Shown piece after piece: positions 10,923-20,252 of a stretch of DNA of 64,000 nt. Each line of letters begins with the position of its first letter. Positions within the stretch are counted from its first letter, which is position 1. Both the position numbers and the translations under genes were made by a program. Location of the stretch: assembly GCF_014652095.1 (NCBI RefSeq), contig NZ_BMYD01000002.1:62001-126000 (forward strand), written 5' to 3'. The DNA is from Cognatilysobacter bugurensis. Lineage in GTDB: Bacteria; Pseudomonadota; Gammaproteobacteria; Xanthomonadales; Xanthomonadaceae. The notes beneath the pieces were generated by a model that searched no databases, was not told the origin of the DNA, and worked only from the letters and a program-made list of their open reading frames with translations.

Positions 10923-10946
10923 AAAACCCCGGGCCGAAGCCCGGGG
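10921..10946 (-). terminator. Intrinsic terminator of the beta-helix gene
   Basis: A perfect 8-bp G/C stem (10927-10934 with 10939-10946) with a 4-base loop is followed on the minus strand by six T residues. It lies 32 bases after the stop of the minus-strand beta-helix gene. It has no T-run on the plus strand, so it serves mainly the minus strand. Confidence 0.9.
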
Positions 10947-10977
10947 CCGTGTCGTGGCCGGTGCGAAGCGCGCCGGT

Positions 10978-13242
10978 TTACTGGTAGACGGAGAACGTCA
11001 TCGCAGCCTTCGCGGTCAGCGTGCTGCTCGTCGCGACGACGCTGAGCTTGTACGTGCCGATCGAGCTCGGGCCGGTGCCCGTGGCGATCGACTTCTTCGC
11101 GTAGCCGTAGCTGTCGGTGTAGGCCGTGGTGATCGTGGAGTTGATGCCGTTCGGCTTGAGTGCGGTGAACTGCACGCGGGCGCCGCTGACCGGCTTGCCG
11201 TCCCTGAGCACACGCGAGGTCATGGTGACCGTCGAGCCCGCCTTGTAGCTGGCCTTGTCGGTCGACACCGTCGTCGTGAAGCCCGTCGTTGCCGCCTTGA
11301 CCGAATACGTGGCGGAGGCCTTCGCGGTGTGCGTCGTGCCGACGGTGCTGCTCGTGCCGACACCGATGCCGTAGTTGCCCGCAGTGGCGGTCGTCGTGGA
11401 CTTCACCGACAGCGTGGCGGTCGAGCTCGCGCCCGGAGCCAGCGTCACGCTCGTCGCGCTCAGCGTGCCGGTCCAGCCGGTCGGCACGGTGCGGGCCAGG
11501 GCGAAGTTCGTGTTCGCACACGCGGCGCTGTCGTTGTTCTTGAGCGTCATCGAGTACGTGTTCGTCGTGCCGGCGGTGACCTGCGTGGTCGGGCCCGTCA
11601 GCGTGACGGTCGGCGCAGCGCGGGTGCAGGTCGGCGACGGAGCAGGCGCCGGGGCGGGCGTCGGGATCACGGAGCCCGTCGGCTGCACTTCATACGCGCC
11701 GATGTCGCTCTTGAGGCCCGACGGGCGCGGCTGAGCGAGGAAGTCGGTGGTCACCGCGGCGAGCAGCGCAACCTTGTCGATCACCGGGCTGCCGGCGAGC
11801 GGCGTGGCGTCGAAGCTGTCGACGTTGAGGCTCTTGAGCTTCGGGTCCTGGCCGCAGATCGAGCCGGTCGGGCAGGTGTTGTTCTTGACCTTCCACACCA
11901 GGTTGCCGACCCACGTGACCTTTGCCGGGGCGTTGTTCGCGTAGTAGATCGAGCTCTGCATGGTCCGGTCGTCCCAGCGCGGCTGGCCGATCAGCACGTT
12001 GTTCTCGATGCGGATCGTCGAGGTGCTGTCGCCTTCGTTCGCACCGATCAGCACGCCGCCTTCGCCGGTGATCGTGTTGTGGCGCGCCACGATCACGTCG
12101 CTCGAGGTCGGAACGAACTGCAGCGAGTTGCCGGTGGCGCGGCACTCGTCGCCGCTGACCATGTAGTCCTTGCCGACCCAGTATGCGCAGTTGCTCACGA
12201 GCACCGAGTTCTCGATCACCGCGTTGCCGCGGATCTTGGCCTGGTTGCCGGCGTTGCCGACCGCGTGCAGGCGACGCACGGTGACCGTGGTGCCTTCGGC
12301 GCCGTCCATGTAGCGAAGGTCGAGGCCGTCGGACGTGTTGTGATGGATGAAGCTGTCTTCGATCAGCCACTGACCGCCGGTGTAGTAGGTGCCGATGCCG
12401 TCACCGTAACCGCCGGTCTGCTGCGCCCAGCACGCCCAGGTGGCGCCCGTCTGCCAGCGCTCGCCGCAGCCATTCCAGGACACTTCGACGTTGCGGAGCA
12501 CGATCGAGCCGGAGTTCGTGCTGGCTGCCTCGCCGACGCTGTTGTCCCAACCGGCCTTGCCGTTCTTGTTGATGCGCACGCGCTCGATGAGCCAGTTGGA
12601 CAGCCCGCCGGTATTCATGCCCATGTGCGCGAGGCCATGGATGTTCAGATCGTGCAGCCACACGTTCTTCGAGTTGCGTGCATACAGGCCGACGCGCGCC
12701 CAGGTGCCGCCGTTCTTGCAGAGCGCGACGCTCTGGGTGTGCTGGAACACGCAGTCGTTGCGGTCGGTGATCTCGAGGTTGCCGATTTCGATGTTCGAGC
12801 GGCTGTCGAGATTGATGACGCGGCTGGTGTTCACCGTGCCCCACAGCACCGGCGTGGTGCCGGCCTTGCCGAGGATGCGCGTCTTGCTCGTGGCCGACGG
12901 GCCGGAGGGCGGGGCCGACATGTAGCAGCTTCCGCCGCCGCAGCTGCCGGAACCCGGCGCGCCCTGGCCCATCATGTAGCTGCCACCGCCGATCATCAGC
13001 GTGTCGCCGCCGGCGATGCGCGGGGTGCCGCCCGGCGGCAGCGCGAAGAAGGGGTGCTTCCATGCGCAGTTGAGCGCGGTGCCGCTGCCCGGGTACGCCG
13101 CGTCGGAGCGGCCGTTGCACTGCTTCGCATCACCGCCGTCCGTGCGCACATGGAACGTCGCGGCTTCGGCCGTGGCCGAGGCGGCAAAGCCGAGCGGGAG
13201 GAGGAGGGCGGCGAGAAGCGCGTTGCGCGAGAAGGTGGACAT
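10978..13242 (-). CDS. Secreted right-handed beta-helix protein with C-terminal Ig-like domains
   Basis: The 754-residue protein starts with a signal peptide (cleavage near ATAEA at about residue 27). A pectate-lyase-like right-handed beta-helix region follows (about 130-500) with repeated short strands such as SNIEIGNLEI and ENNVLIGQP. A Pro-rich linker leads to an NPCBM/NEW3-like Ig domain (about 545-630) and a second Ig-like domain (about 655-754). Such proteins are secreted polysaccharide-binding or -degrading enzymes; no catalytic residues can be assigned with confidence. Regulation may involve the CRP/Clp-like site about 370 bases upstream. It ends at a strong terminator and is monocistronic. 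Confidence 0.85.
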   Translation of the reverse strand: MSTFSRNALLAALLLPLGFAASATAEAATFHVRTDGGDAKQCNGRSDAAYPGSGTALNCAWKHPFFALPPGGTPRIAGGDTLMIGGGSYMMGQGAPGSGSCGGGSCYMSAPPSGPSATSKTRILGKAGTTPVLWGTVNTSRVINLDSRSNIEIGNLEITDRNDCVFQHTQSVALCKNGGTWARVGLYARNSKNVWLHDLNIHGLAHMGMNTGGLSNWLIERVRINKNGKAGWDNSVGEAASTNSGSIVLRNVEVSWNGCGERWQTGATWACWAQQTGGYGDGIGTYYTGGQWLIEDSFIHHNTSDGLDLRYMDGAEGTTVTVRRLHAVGNAGNQAKIRGNAVIENSVLVSNCAYWVGKDYMVSGDECRATGNSLQFVPTSSDVIVARHNTITGEGGVLIGANEGDSTSTIRIENNVLIGQPRWDDRTMQSSIYYANNAPAKVTWVGNLVWKVKNNTCPTGSICGQDPKLKSLNVDSFDATPLAGSPVIDKVALLAAVTTDFLAQPRPSGLKSDIGAYEVQPTGSVIPTPAPAPAPSPTCTRAAPTVTLTGPTTQVTAGTTNTYSMTLKNNDSAACANTNFALARTVPTGWTGTLSATSVTLAPGASSTATLSVKSTTTATAGNYGIGVGTSSTVGTTHTAKASATYSVKAATTGFTTTVSTDKASYKAGSTVTMTSRVLRDGKPVSGARVQFTALKPNGINSTITTAYTDSYGYAKKSIATGTGPSSIGTYKLSVVATSSTLTAKAAMTFSVYQ

Positions 13243-13949
13243 CGGGGGACTCCAAAAAGAATTCGTTTCGTAGAGGGCGAAGGGGGCGGTGCCCTCTCGA
13301 CGGAGCGAACTTTAGGAAGCCGATGCCAAGCGTTTTTGTGGGCCCGCGCACAAGCGCGGTGCATTGGTGGGATTTATCGACGCAAAGGGCGAACCGGTTC
13401 AAAAAAACGGCCGCATCACGACGAGGTGAAATTCGATTGCATCGCATCGAAGTCGTGACGCAGTGCTCTTCAGAACCGTGCGCAGACGTTCAATGCGGCT
13501 TAACAACATCAGAAAGCGCCTTTTCGCGTCGCTGAGTGACGTGGCACGGCAGCTCGCTGCGCAACTCGCAATGACGAATGCGCGTGATGCCGCGCACGTT
13601 GCGAGCGTGATGTACGTCACCGCATCGCGGCGGCTATCGGCGACTTGGGCTGCGCTGTCATAGGCGTTGCCTTAAAACCGATGCCAAGCAAGCCGGCAAC
13701 AGGACAGGATTCGCGTTGGAGTCGCTCGGGGTGCGCACGCAAACGTATTCGCGCGTGCGGCAGCGGCGCATGCGGTGAACACCGCGGTGTGGCGTCGACG
13801 GACGCGGCAAGCGCTCAGGGGTAGGCGTGATCGAGCAGCGCGCGGCCGTGCACGGAAGACGGCACGTGCGGCCTCGCTACCTCCATGCGAGTGCGGGCTG
13901 GGTTGCAAGGCCAGTCGGCCTGCGCGGATCGCAGTTCAAGTGTTCGCGC
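13243..13949 (-). other. Gene-free region upstream of the beta-helix gene
   Basis: About 700 bases without a convincing gene; the open frames here have no recognisable protein features or good ribosome sites. The region is less G/C-rich than its neighbours and probably carries the long leader and control region of the divergently placed beta-helix gene, including the GTGA-N6-TCAC element at 13607-13620. Confidence 0.5.
13607..13620. promoter_or_regulatory. CRP/Clp-like binding site GTGA-N6-TCAC
   Basis: GTGA TGTACG TCAC has the half-sites and spacing of the CRP-family consensus TGTGA-N6-TCACA. In Xanthomonas and Lysobacter the CRP homologue Clp controls secreted enzymes and polysaccharides. 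The site is about 365 bases upstream of the secreted beta-helix gene, which is farther than typical, so the assignment is tentative. Confidence 0.35.
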
Positions 13950-14645
13950 TTACCGCCACGCCACCACGCGCCAGTTGTTGAACGGCGTATTGCCGTGCAG
14001 CGGCACGAACTCGGATGAAAGGCCTGCGGCGTCGAAACGCGCGCGCAGCTGCGCGGCATCGGGAAAACGTTGCGGTGCGCGATGCATCCAGCCGACCACA
14101 CGCGAGAACACATCGACCGCACGCGTCACGCGGGCACGCGTGCTGCCATCGGCAAGCCCGGTGCGGATCACGAGTCGCGCGTCCGGCGTGAGCATCGCGA
14201 TCGCCGCATCAATCAGGCGCACCTGCGCTTCGTCGGGAATGAACTGCAGCACGTCGAGGATCGCAACGCTGCCGCGGTGCTCGGGGATCGTGCGCGCGAG
14301 ATCGACGGTCTCGAACCCCACATCGGCCAGACCCGCCTGGGAGGCGACGCGCGTGCCGCGCGCGATCTTCGATGCATCGCTGTCCACGCCGCGGTACGGC
14401 GTCGCCAAACCCGCGGCGCGCAAGGTGTGTGCGAGCAGGCCGAGTCCGCAACCCATGTCGAGCAGCGGCGCGTCGCAGCCGCGCAAGGCGTCGTGCACGC
14501 CGGGATACAGCGGATCGGTGCCGAGCTTGATGCGAGTGTAGTGGTAGTCCCACCGGTTGCCGAAGCGACTCGAGGGCAGGAAGCGGCGTGCGATCGCGTT
14601 CGCGGCAGCCGCTTCGAGCGGACGCGTGGCGGCGGCCGTGTTCAA
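13950..14645 (-). CDS. SAM-dependent class I methyltransferase
   Basis: Small cytosolic methyltransferase with a clear SAM-binding motif I (LLDMGCGLGLLA) and the acidic end of strand 2 (GVDSDASKI). Motif IV lies around AILDVLQFIPD. No ATG fits the usual N-terminus. A TTG at 14645 overlaps the stop of the upstream GDSL gene by four bases and gives 231 residues; an ATG at 14696 would add 17 residues and a 55-base overlap. The substrate is unknown. It is the last gene of the aminotransferase-GDSL-methyltransferase group, all overlapping, so they are probably co-transcribed. Confidence 0.82.
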   Translation of the reverse strand: MNTAAATRPLEAAAANAIARRFLPSSRFGNRWDYHYTRIKLGTDPLYPGVHDALRGCDAPLLDMGCGLGLLAHTLRAAGLATPYRGVDSDASKIARGTRVASQAGLADVGFETVDLARTIPEHRGSVAILDVLQFIPDEAQVRLIDAAIAMLTPDARLVIRTGLADGSTRARVTRAVDVFSRVVGWMHRAPQRFPDAAQLRARFDAAGLSSEFVPLHGNTPFNNWRVVAWR

Positions 14646-15367
14646 CGCGTGCCCTCGAGCAGGCGTCGGGCCACCGGCAGCACACGTTCGACCCAACGCG
14701 AATACATCGCGCCCGACGGGTGTAGGCCGTCATCGACGAGCATCGCCGGCTCGCCCCCGCGATCGCGGCTCACCGGGGTGATGTCGACGAAGGCGATGCT
14801 GCGCGCCGCGCTGATCTCGCGCGCGGCGGCGTTATACGCGTCGAGCTCGCGTGCGATGCGGGCCGGGTCCTTTCCGTTGGCCGTGGCGAACGGCGTCACG
14901 CCCCAGTCCGGGATGGACACCACGAGCACGCGATCGACGCGGCCGCCGGCGAGGCGCTGGGCGCGTTCGAGTGCGGTCGTGAATTCGCGTCGGTAATCGT
15001 CGACATCGCGCCCGCGGTACTGGTTGTTGACGCCGATCAGCAGCGTCACGAAGTCCCAGTCGCCCAGCGGTTCGGCCGCATCCATTGCGGCGAGCAACTC
15101 GTCGGTCGTCCAACCCGTCGTCGCAATGATGCGCGGGTCCTCGAGCGGCATGCCCTCGGCGCGCAATGCGTGGGCCAGCTGCACGGGCCAACGGTCGTTG
15201 GCCGGCACGCCCTCGCCGATCGTGTAGCTGTCGCCGAGGGCGAGGTAGTCGAGCGTCATGCGGTCGTTCCGGTTCGAGGGTGTCGCGCAGCCGGCCAGGC
15301 CCGCCACCGCGAGCCCCAGCGCGATGAGCGTCTTAGGCCACCGCGGCACGGCCGGCGGCCTGCGCAT
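14642..15367 (-). CDS. GDSL-family (SGNH) hydrolase lipoprotein
   Basis: Predicted periplasmic esterase/lipase anchored by a lipid. With the start at 15367, the N-terminus has a lipobox (LAGC, Cys at about residue 27). SGNH blocks are GDSYTIGEG (block I, nucleophile Ser), GVNNQ (block III) and DGLHPSG (block V, Asp and His). It overlaps the end of the upstream aminotransferase by 35 bases and the downstream methyltransferase by 4. A shorter start at 15258 (MTLDYLALGDS) would give a cytosolic enzyme, but the lipobox makes the longer form more likely. Substrate is not evident. Confidence 0.87.
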   Translation of the reverse strand: MRRPPAVPRWPKTLIALGLAVAGLAGCATPSNRNDRMTLDYLALGDSYTIGEGVPANDRWPVQLAHALRAEGMPLEDPRIIATTGWTTDELLAAMDAAEPLGDWDFVTLLIGVNNQYRGRDVDDYRREFTTALERAQRLAGGRVDRVLVVSIPDWGVTPFATANGKDPARIARELDAYNAAAREISAARSIAFVDITPVSRDRGGEPAMLVDDGLHPSGAMYSRWVERVLPVARRLLEGTR

Positions 15368-16583
15368 CGGCGCGTCGGTCGAGCACGCGCTCGATGCGCG
15401 CAAACACATCGCGCAGCACATCGGCCTCGGGCAGCAGCGTCACGCGGAACTGGTCGCGACGCAGCGCATTGAAGCTCGTGCCGGGCACGACGAGCACGTC
15501 CTGCGTTTCGAGCAGTTCGAGCGCAAAGCCGTGATCGTCGAAGCCGACCGCGGCCGCGCCGGTGACGGTGGGATAGCCATACAGCGCGCCGCCCGGCGTC
15601 ACCATCGACAGGTGCCGGCTCGCGGCCACGCTCTCGACCACCGCGCGCCGCGCCTCGTACAGCCGCCCGCCGGGTGCGCACAGCCCATTGATCGTCGCTT
15701 CGCCGCCGATTGCGGCCTCGATCGCGAACTGGCCCGGCACGTTTGCGCACAGCCGCAGCGCGCCGAGCAGGTCCATCGCATGGTGCAACTCGCCGACTGC
15801 GACCGGATCGCCGCTCAGCAATGCCCAGCCGATGCGCCAACCGCAGGCGCGATACACCTTGCTGAGGCCGCCAAAGCTCAGACACGGCACGTCGCCGGCA
15901 AGCGGCGCGAGCGGCTGGAATTGCGCGCCGTCGTAGACGACCTCGTCGTAGATCTCGTCCGACATCAGCAGCAGCTTGTGCTTCGCTGCGATCGCGACGA
16001 GCCGCTCGAGCAGCGCGCGCGGGTACACCGCGCCGGTCGGGTTGTTCGGGTTGATGACGACGAGCGCGCGCGTGCGCGGCGTGATCAGCCGTTCGATCGC
16101 ATCCGGATCGGGCAGGTAGCCGTCCTCGGGGCGGCACGGGTAGTGCACCGCGCAGCCGTCGTTGAGGATCGTCGCCGCGGTCCATAACGGGTAGTCGGGC
16201 GAGGGCACGAGCACTTCGTCGCCGGGATTGAGCAGCGCGCGCAAGCTGAGGTCGATGAGTTCGCTGACGCCATTGCCGACGAACACGCGCTCGGGTGTCG
16301 CATTCGGCGCGCCGCGGCGGCGGTAATGCGCCGCGAGTGCCTCGCGCGCTGTGGGCAGGCCCTGCTGGTGCGTGTACGGGTCCGTGTCGTGGATGTGCTC
16401 GGCGATCGCGCGCTGCAGGTGCTCGGGCGCGCGGAAGCCGAACGCACCGGGGTTGCCGATGTTGAGCTTCACGAGCGTGCGCCCTTGAGCCTCGAGCTCG
16501 CGCGCGCGCCGCGCAAGTTCGCCGCGGATTTCATAGCGGACTTCGGTCAGGCGTTCGCGGGTCTTCAGGGCGGGGGCGGACAT
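15333..16583 (-). CDS. PLP-dependent class I/II aminotransferase, AlaA-like
   Basis: Fold-type I aminotransferase of 416 residues, closest in appearance to glutamate-pyruvate transaminases of the AlaA (YfbQ) type. Visible residues are NIGNP near 41-45, INPNNPTGA at 178-186, SDEIYDEVVYD at 208-218 and the PLP lysine Lys242 in GGLSKVYRACGWRIGW. It probably interconverts alanine and pyruvate with glutamate, but other amino acids cannot be excluded. It is the first gene of a three-gene minus-strand group with overlapping reading frames. Confidence 0.9.
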   Translation of the reverse strand: MSAPALKTRERLTEVRYEIRGELARRARELEAQGRTLVKLNIGNPGAFGFRAPEHLQRAIAEHIHDTDPYTHQQGLPTAREALAAHYRRRGAPNATPERVFVGNGVSELIDLSLRALLNPGDEVLVPSPDYPLWTAATILNDGCAVHYPCRPEDGYLPDPDAIERLITPRTRALVVINPNNPTGAVYPRALLERLVAIAAKHKLLLMSDEIYDEVVYDGAQFQPLAPLAGDVPCLSFGGLSKVYRACGWRIGWALLSGDPVAVGELHHAMDLLGALRLCANVPGQFAIEAAIGGEATINGLCAPGGRLYEARRAVVESVAASRHLSMVTPGGALYGYPTVTGAAAVGFDDHGFALELLETQDVLVVPGTSFNALRRDQFRVTLLPEADVLRDVFARIERVLDRRADAQAAGRAAVA

Positions 16584-16795
16584 GCGTGCAGCATTGGCAA
16601 AAGAAGGACGCGCAGACTAGCAAAGGGCCCGCCACTCGGGATTCGGCCGGTCACCCGTGATCCGTGACGCGCGGTTCGGAATCGCGAATCAGCGGGGGCA
16701 GAGGGCGCCCACCCTGCGGATCATCGGCGGACCGGCCGCAAAAAGCGGGACCTGCGGCGCGCTTGCATCGACACGCGGCCCGGCGCGGCAGGACT

Positions 16796-16801
16796 AGAAT
16801 C
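16796..16801 (+). promoter_or_regulatory. Probable -10 box (TAGAAT) of rsgA
   Basis: TAGAAT lies 29 bases before the rsgA ATG, within a GCTAGAATC/ACTAGAATC context that recurs before maeB and aceE. No good -35 is at the proper distance. Confidence 0.4.
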
Positions 16802-16830
16802 AGGGCGATGACCGCTCATACCCGACCTGC

Positions 16831-17949
16831 ATGAACTTCGACCTCGCCGCGCTGCAGGCGATCGGCTGGGCCGTCGACGAGGACGGCACGCCGCTCGACT
16901 CGGCGTGGCGCGAGGCGCTCGCCGCGCATCCGCAGGCCCGGCCCGTCCGCGTATCCGAACAGCATCGCAGCGGCTACATCGTCGCCGATGCACCCGACAC
17001 GGCGTTCCCGGTCGAATCGCTGCCCGAATGGCAGCGGCCCCGGTTCCCGGCCGAGCAGCGCCCCGGCGTCGGCGACTGGCTGCTGATCGAGGACCTCGAC
17101 ACCCCGCCGCCGCGCGTCGTCGCGCTGCTGCCGCGCCGCACCGCGATCAAGCGCGGCGCCGCCGGCGATCATTACCGGCAGCAGCTCATCGCCGCGAACG
17201 TCGACACCGTGTTCGTCGTCTGCGGCCTGGATGCCGACTTCAACCCGCGCCGCATCGAGCGCTACCTGCTGCTCGTGGGCGGCGGCGCCGAGCCGGTCGT
17301 CGTGCTGACCAAGGCCGACCAGGCCATGGCCGAAGGCGCCGACGCCGTGCCCGAAGCCGTCGAAACCCTCGCTGCGCTTGCCGAGCAGGGCGTCGCGGTG
17401 CGCAGCGTCAACGCGAAGGATCCCGACAGCGTCGCCGCGCTGAATCCGTGGCTCAAGGCCGGGCGCACCGTGGTGCTCGTCGGCAGTTCCGGCGCGGGCA
17501 AGTCCACGCTGACCAACACGCTGCTCGGCTTCGAAAAGATGAAGACCGGCGCCGTGCGTGAGAGCGACGCCCGCGGCCGGCACACCACGACCCACCGCGC
17601 GCTGATCCCGCTGCCGTCGGGAGCGTGCCTCATCGACACCCCCGGCATGCGCGAACTCAAGCCGACCGGCGAAGAGGACGTGGCCGAGAACTTCGCCGAT
17701 GTCGAAGCGATTGCGGCGCAGTGCCGCTTCCGCGACTGCGCTCATGCGCGCGAGCCCGGCTGCGGGGTGCGCGCGGCGATCGAAGCAGGCACGCTCGACC
17801 CGCAGCGTGCGGCGAGCTACCGCAAGCTCAGCGACGAGGTCGCCGGCGCGGCCGACAAACTCGCCGGCCGCCGCGCGGAGAACGCGCAGGCCCGCGTGCT
17901 CGGCAAGGCCGTGAACAAGCGCCTGGACGACAAGAATGGCCGACGCTGA
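16831..17949 (+). CDS. rsgA: Small-subunit ribosome biogenesis GTPase RsgA
   Basis: RsgA is a circularly permuted GTPase that helps mature and proofread the 30S subunit. The permuted order is visible: G4 TKAD at 160-163 precedes G1 GSSGAGKST at 218-226, followed by G3 DTPG at 269-272. The zinc-binding C-terminal motif has Cys298, Cys303, His305 and Cys311. The N-terminal part (about 1-105) is the OB-fold region. Length is 372 residues. The start at 16831 follows a probable -10 box and no longer ORF fits. It overlaps the downstream DUF1704 gene by 14 bases, so they are likely coupled. Confidence 0.96.
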   Translation: MNFDLAALQAIGWAVDEDGTPLDSAWREALAAHPQARPVRVSEQHRSGYIVADAPDTAFPVESLPEWQRPRFPAEQRPGVGDWLLIEDLDTPPPRVVALLPRRTAIKRGAAGDHYRQQLIAANVDTVFVVCGLDADFNPRRIERYLLLVGGGAEPVVVLTKADQAMAEGADAVPEAVETLAALAEQGVAVRSVNAKDPDSVAALNPWLKAGRTVVLVGSSGAGKSTLTNTLLGFEKMKTGAVRESDARGRHTTTHRALIPLPSGACLIDTPGMRELKPTGEEDVAENFADVEAIAAQCRFRDCAHAREPGCGVRAAIEAGTLDPQRAASYRKLSDEVAGAADKLAGRRAENAQARVLGKAVNKRLDDKNGRR

Positions 17950-19327
17950 GCACGACGATCGCCGCAGCGGCGTGCTCGACCGGCGGCGCCCCGCGCCGGG
18001 CGCGGTCGACGTCGACCGGCGCACCCCCGCGCCGCCGCCTGCGCCGTCCCGCGATGTCCCGCCCGAGCGGCTTGCCGCGGCAGACATCGCCCACCACGCC
18101 GCGCTCGACGCGCGCATGGTGCAGGCCGCGCGCGGCATCAAGCTGCTCACGCTCGCGAGCTGGCCGGCCGGCACCGAAGGGCAGTTCCTGGGCGGCTGGA
18201 CGCGCGGCGCGCCTGCGCTGCCGCAGATCGACTACCCGAAGCAGGACTTCGCCGACGCGCGACGCGAGTTCGACGCGATCATGCGCGAGGCCGACGCGGA
18301 CCACCCGCTGGGCCAGTACCTCATCGACTCCGCGCGCAGCTGGGGCATCGCCGCCGAGCTTGCCGAGGCGCTCGGCACCGGCGAGGTCACCCGCCACTCG
18401 ATCCGCCTGTACGGCAAGCCCGACGAGCCGTTGCCCGGCGACGGCCCGAGCACGCGCGAAGCCGCGCAGCACTTCATCTCGATCGCCGACGAGCTCGACC
18501 AGGCGCTGCTCGCGCCCAGCGAACAGGTGCCGATCAGCGCGACATCGTTGTGGCTGCAGCTGCAGCGCGCGCTCGATGATTACTTCGAAGGCCGCGTCAT
18601 CGAAGTCGTGCTCGACCCCGAGCTGATCTCGAAGGCCGCCGCCGGCGCGACGCGCATCCGCCTGCGCGCGGGCGCCGCCTTCAGCGATTACGACCGCGAC
18701 CAGCTGCTGCAGCACGAGGCGTTTGTGCATTCGATCACCGCGCTCAACGGCCGCGAGCAGCCGGTGCTGCAGAGCCTGTCGCTGTCGTCGCCGCGCACCA
18801 CGGCCACACAGGAAGGCCTGGCCACGTTTGCCGAACAGATCACCGGCAGCATCGACATTGGCCGCATGAAGCGCATCAGCCTGCGCATCGAAGCGGTCGC
18901 GCTCGCGCTCGACGGCGCGGACTTTATCGAGGTGTTCCGCTATTTCCTCGACGCCGGGCAGACCCCCGCCGACAGCTTCGGCTCCGCGCAGCGCGTGTTC
19001 CGCGGCGTGCCGACGACGGGCGGGCACGCGTTCACGAAGGACACCGTCTACCTGCGCGGCCTCGTCGGCGTGCACACGTTCTTCCGCTGGGCGCTGCAGG
19101 CGCAGAAGCTGCACCTGTGCCGGGCACTGTTCGCGGGGAAGATGACGCTCGCCGACATCGTGCGCTTCGAGCCGCTGTTCGAGTCGGGCGTGCTGCTGCC
19201 GCCGCGGTGGATGCCGCCGTGGATCAAGCGGGCGAACGGGTTGGCGGGGATGCTGGCGTTCTCGCTGTTTGCGAACCGGATCCGGTTGGATGCGATCGCG
19301 CATAGCGATGATTTTGTGCATTTGTAG
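17936..19327 (+). CDS. DUF1704 / QEGLA-motif protein, putative HExxxH peptidase
   Basis: A 463-residue protein of the family annotated as flavohemoglobin expression-modulating QEGLA motif protein (DUF1704). The QEGLA motif is at residues 292-296. An HExxxH motif (His260, Glu261, His265 in QHEAFVHS) resembles the zinc site of the eukaryotic MATCAP/KIAA0895 tyrosine carboxypeptidases, which share this domain. A metallopeptidase role is therefore inferred by family resemblance only. The first 60 residues are Pro/Arg-rich and probably disordered. It overlaps rsgA by 14 bases. Confidence 0.85.
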   Translation: MADAEHDDRRSGVLDRRRPAPGAVDVDRRTPAPPPAPSRDVPPERLAAADIAHHAALDARMVQAARGIKLLTLASWPAGTEGQFLGGWTRGAPALPQIDYPKQDFADARREFDAIMREADADHPLGQYLIDSARSWGIAAELAEALGTGEVTRHSIRLYGKPDEPLPGDGPSTREAAQHFISIADELDQALLAPSEQVPISATSLWLQLQRALDDYFEGRVIEVVLDPELISKAAAGATRIRLRAGAAFSDYDRDQLLQHEAFVHSITALNGREQPVLQSLSLSSPRTTATQEGLATFAEQITGSIDIGRMKRISLRIEAVALALDGADFIEVFRYFLDAGQTPADSFGSAQRVFRGVPTTGGHAFTKDTVYLRGLVGVHTFFRWALQAQKLHLCRALFAGKMTLADIVRFEPLFESGVLLPPRWMPPWIKRANGLAGMLAFSLFANRIRLDAIAHSDDFVHL

Positions 19328-19417
19328 CGCGCTGGGAGCGCGTGGCCCCCGCTATGGCGAAGGCGCTCGGCGTTGGTGCTGCGCTCCGTTTGGGCCAAAG
19401 GCTTCCGCCTTGGGGCG

Positions 19418-19577
19418 GGTTACTTTTCTTTGCTGGCCCAAAGAAAAGTAACCAAAAGAAACGGCCTTCCCCGACACAGCTCCCGTTGCCACGTGGGGTG
19501 TGCAGCAGATTTTCCGATTCGCCACTCCATGGCTCAGTCGGAAAACGGCGGCCATCCATGGCCGCCGCCCTCCGGGT
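19418..19577 (+). repeat. Left arm of long inverted repeat, with hairpin
   Basis: The outer end is a perfect 14-bp hairpin (19418-19431 with 19440-19453) around GCTGGCCC. Two conserved blocks (about 19418-19475 and 19509-19577) are repeated in inverse orientation at 20253-20411. A variable stretch of about 30 bases separates the blocks in each arm. The inner block contains the palindrome GGCGGCCATCCATGGCCGCC. Confidence 0.85.
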
Positions 19578-20252
19578 CTCCGGATCTGCGGCAACAGCAC
19601 AGTCGAAACCACAGCAAGCGCCTTGGCCCGGTAAGCGCACTTGGCGCTCCCGGTGCTGGATGGACTCGTCGAAGCCCACTCGGCGATGGCGTTGGCCCTA
19701 GGAAGCGGGGCGGTAGATCAGCGGTCGCATGCGGTCCCGCCAGGTCGATGCTCGGGGTAAGCAAGGAAAATTCAGGTTTGAGACGCTGGGGAGCGCGGGC
19801 AGGCGCCAACCGATCGGATTGGTCTGCAAAGCACACGCTGCGGCTCGCGCCATGCGGTGATGCCCCTTAAACCGGATTGGGAGGCCCGGCGGACATGCGC
19901 GGCTGCGCGAGCTGGTCACCGACACCGGACTTCCGGGCCCGCCAGTCGCCCCCTCGGGCGAGACCCGGCTGCACGGTGCGCCTAACCGTTCACGCCGCGG
20001 CGTCATCGATCGACGCCCACGGCGGTTAGCGAGCTAACCCGCGCATCGATGATCTGGCTCGAGCGTCCAGTCTCGATTGCTGACTGTCTGGAATCGGTCT
20101 GAGTACGTTCCGTGCGCGCTCCGGCGAATGTGCCGGGTGACGGGCGCCGGTCCGCGCGCCCGGCTGGCCGGGGCGCCACGTCTACCGAACTGCGGGCCTG
20201 TGCGACGGCGCTTTCGTTCTTTGCATGGCCCCGCCCATCAGGCGAACCGTAA

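Noticed and set aside
13399-13908. Several 60-80 codon open frames in the region upstream of the beta-helix gene
   Set aside because: No ribosome sites, no protein-like features and overlapping in several frames; more likely control region.
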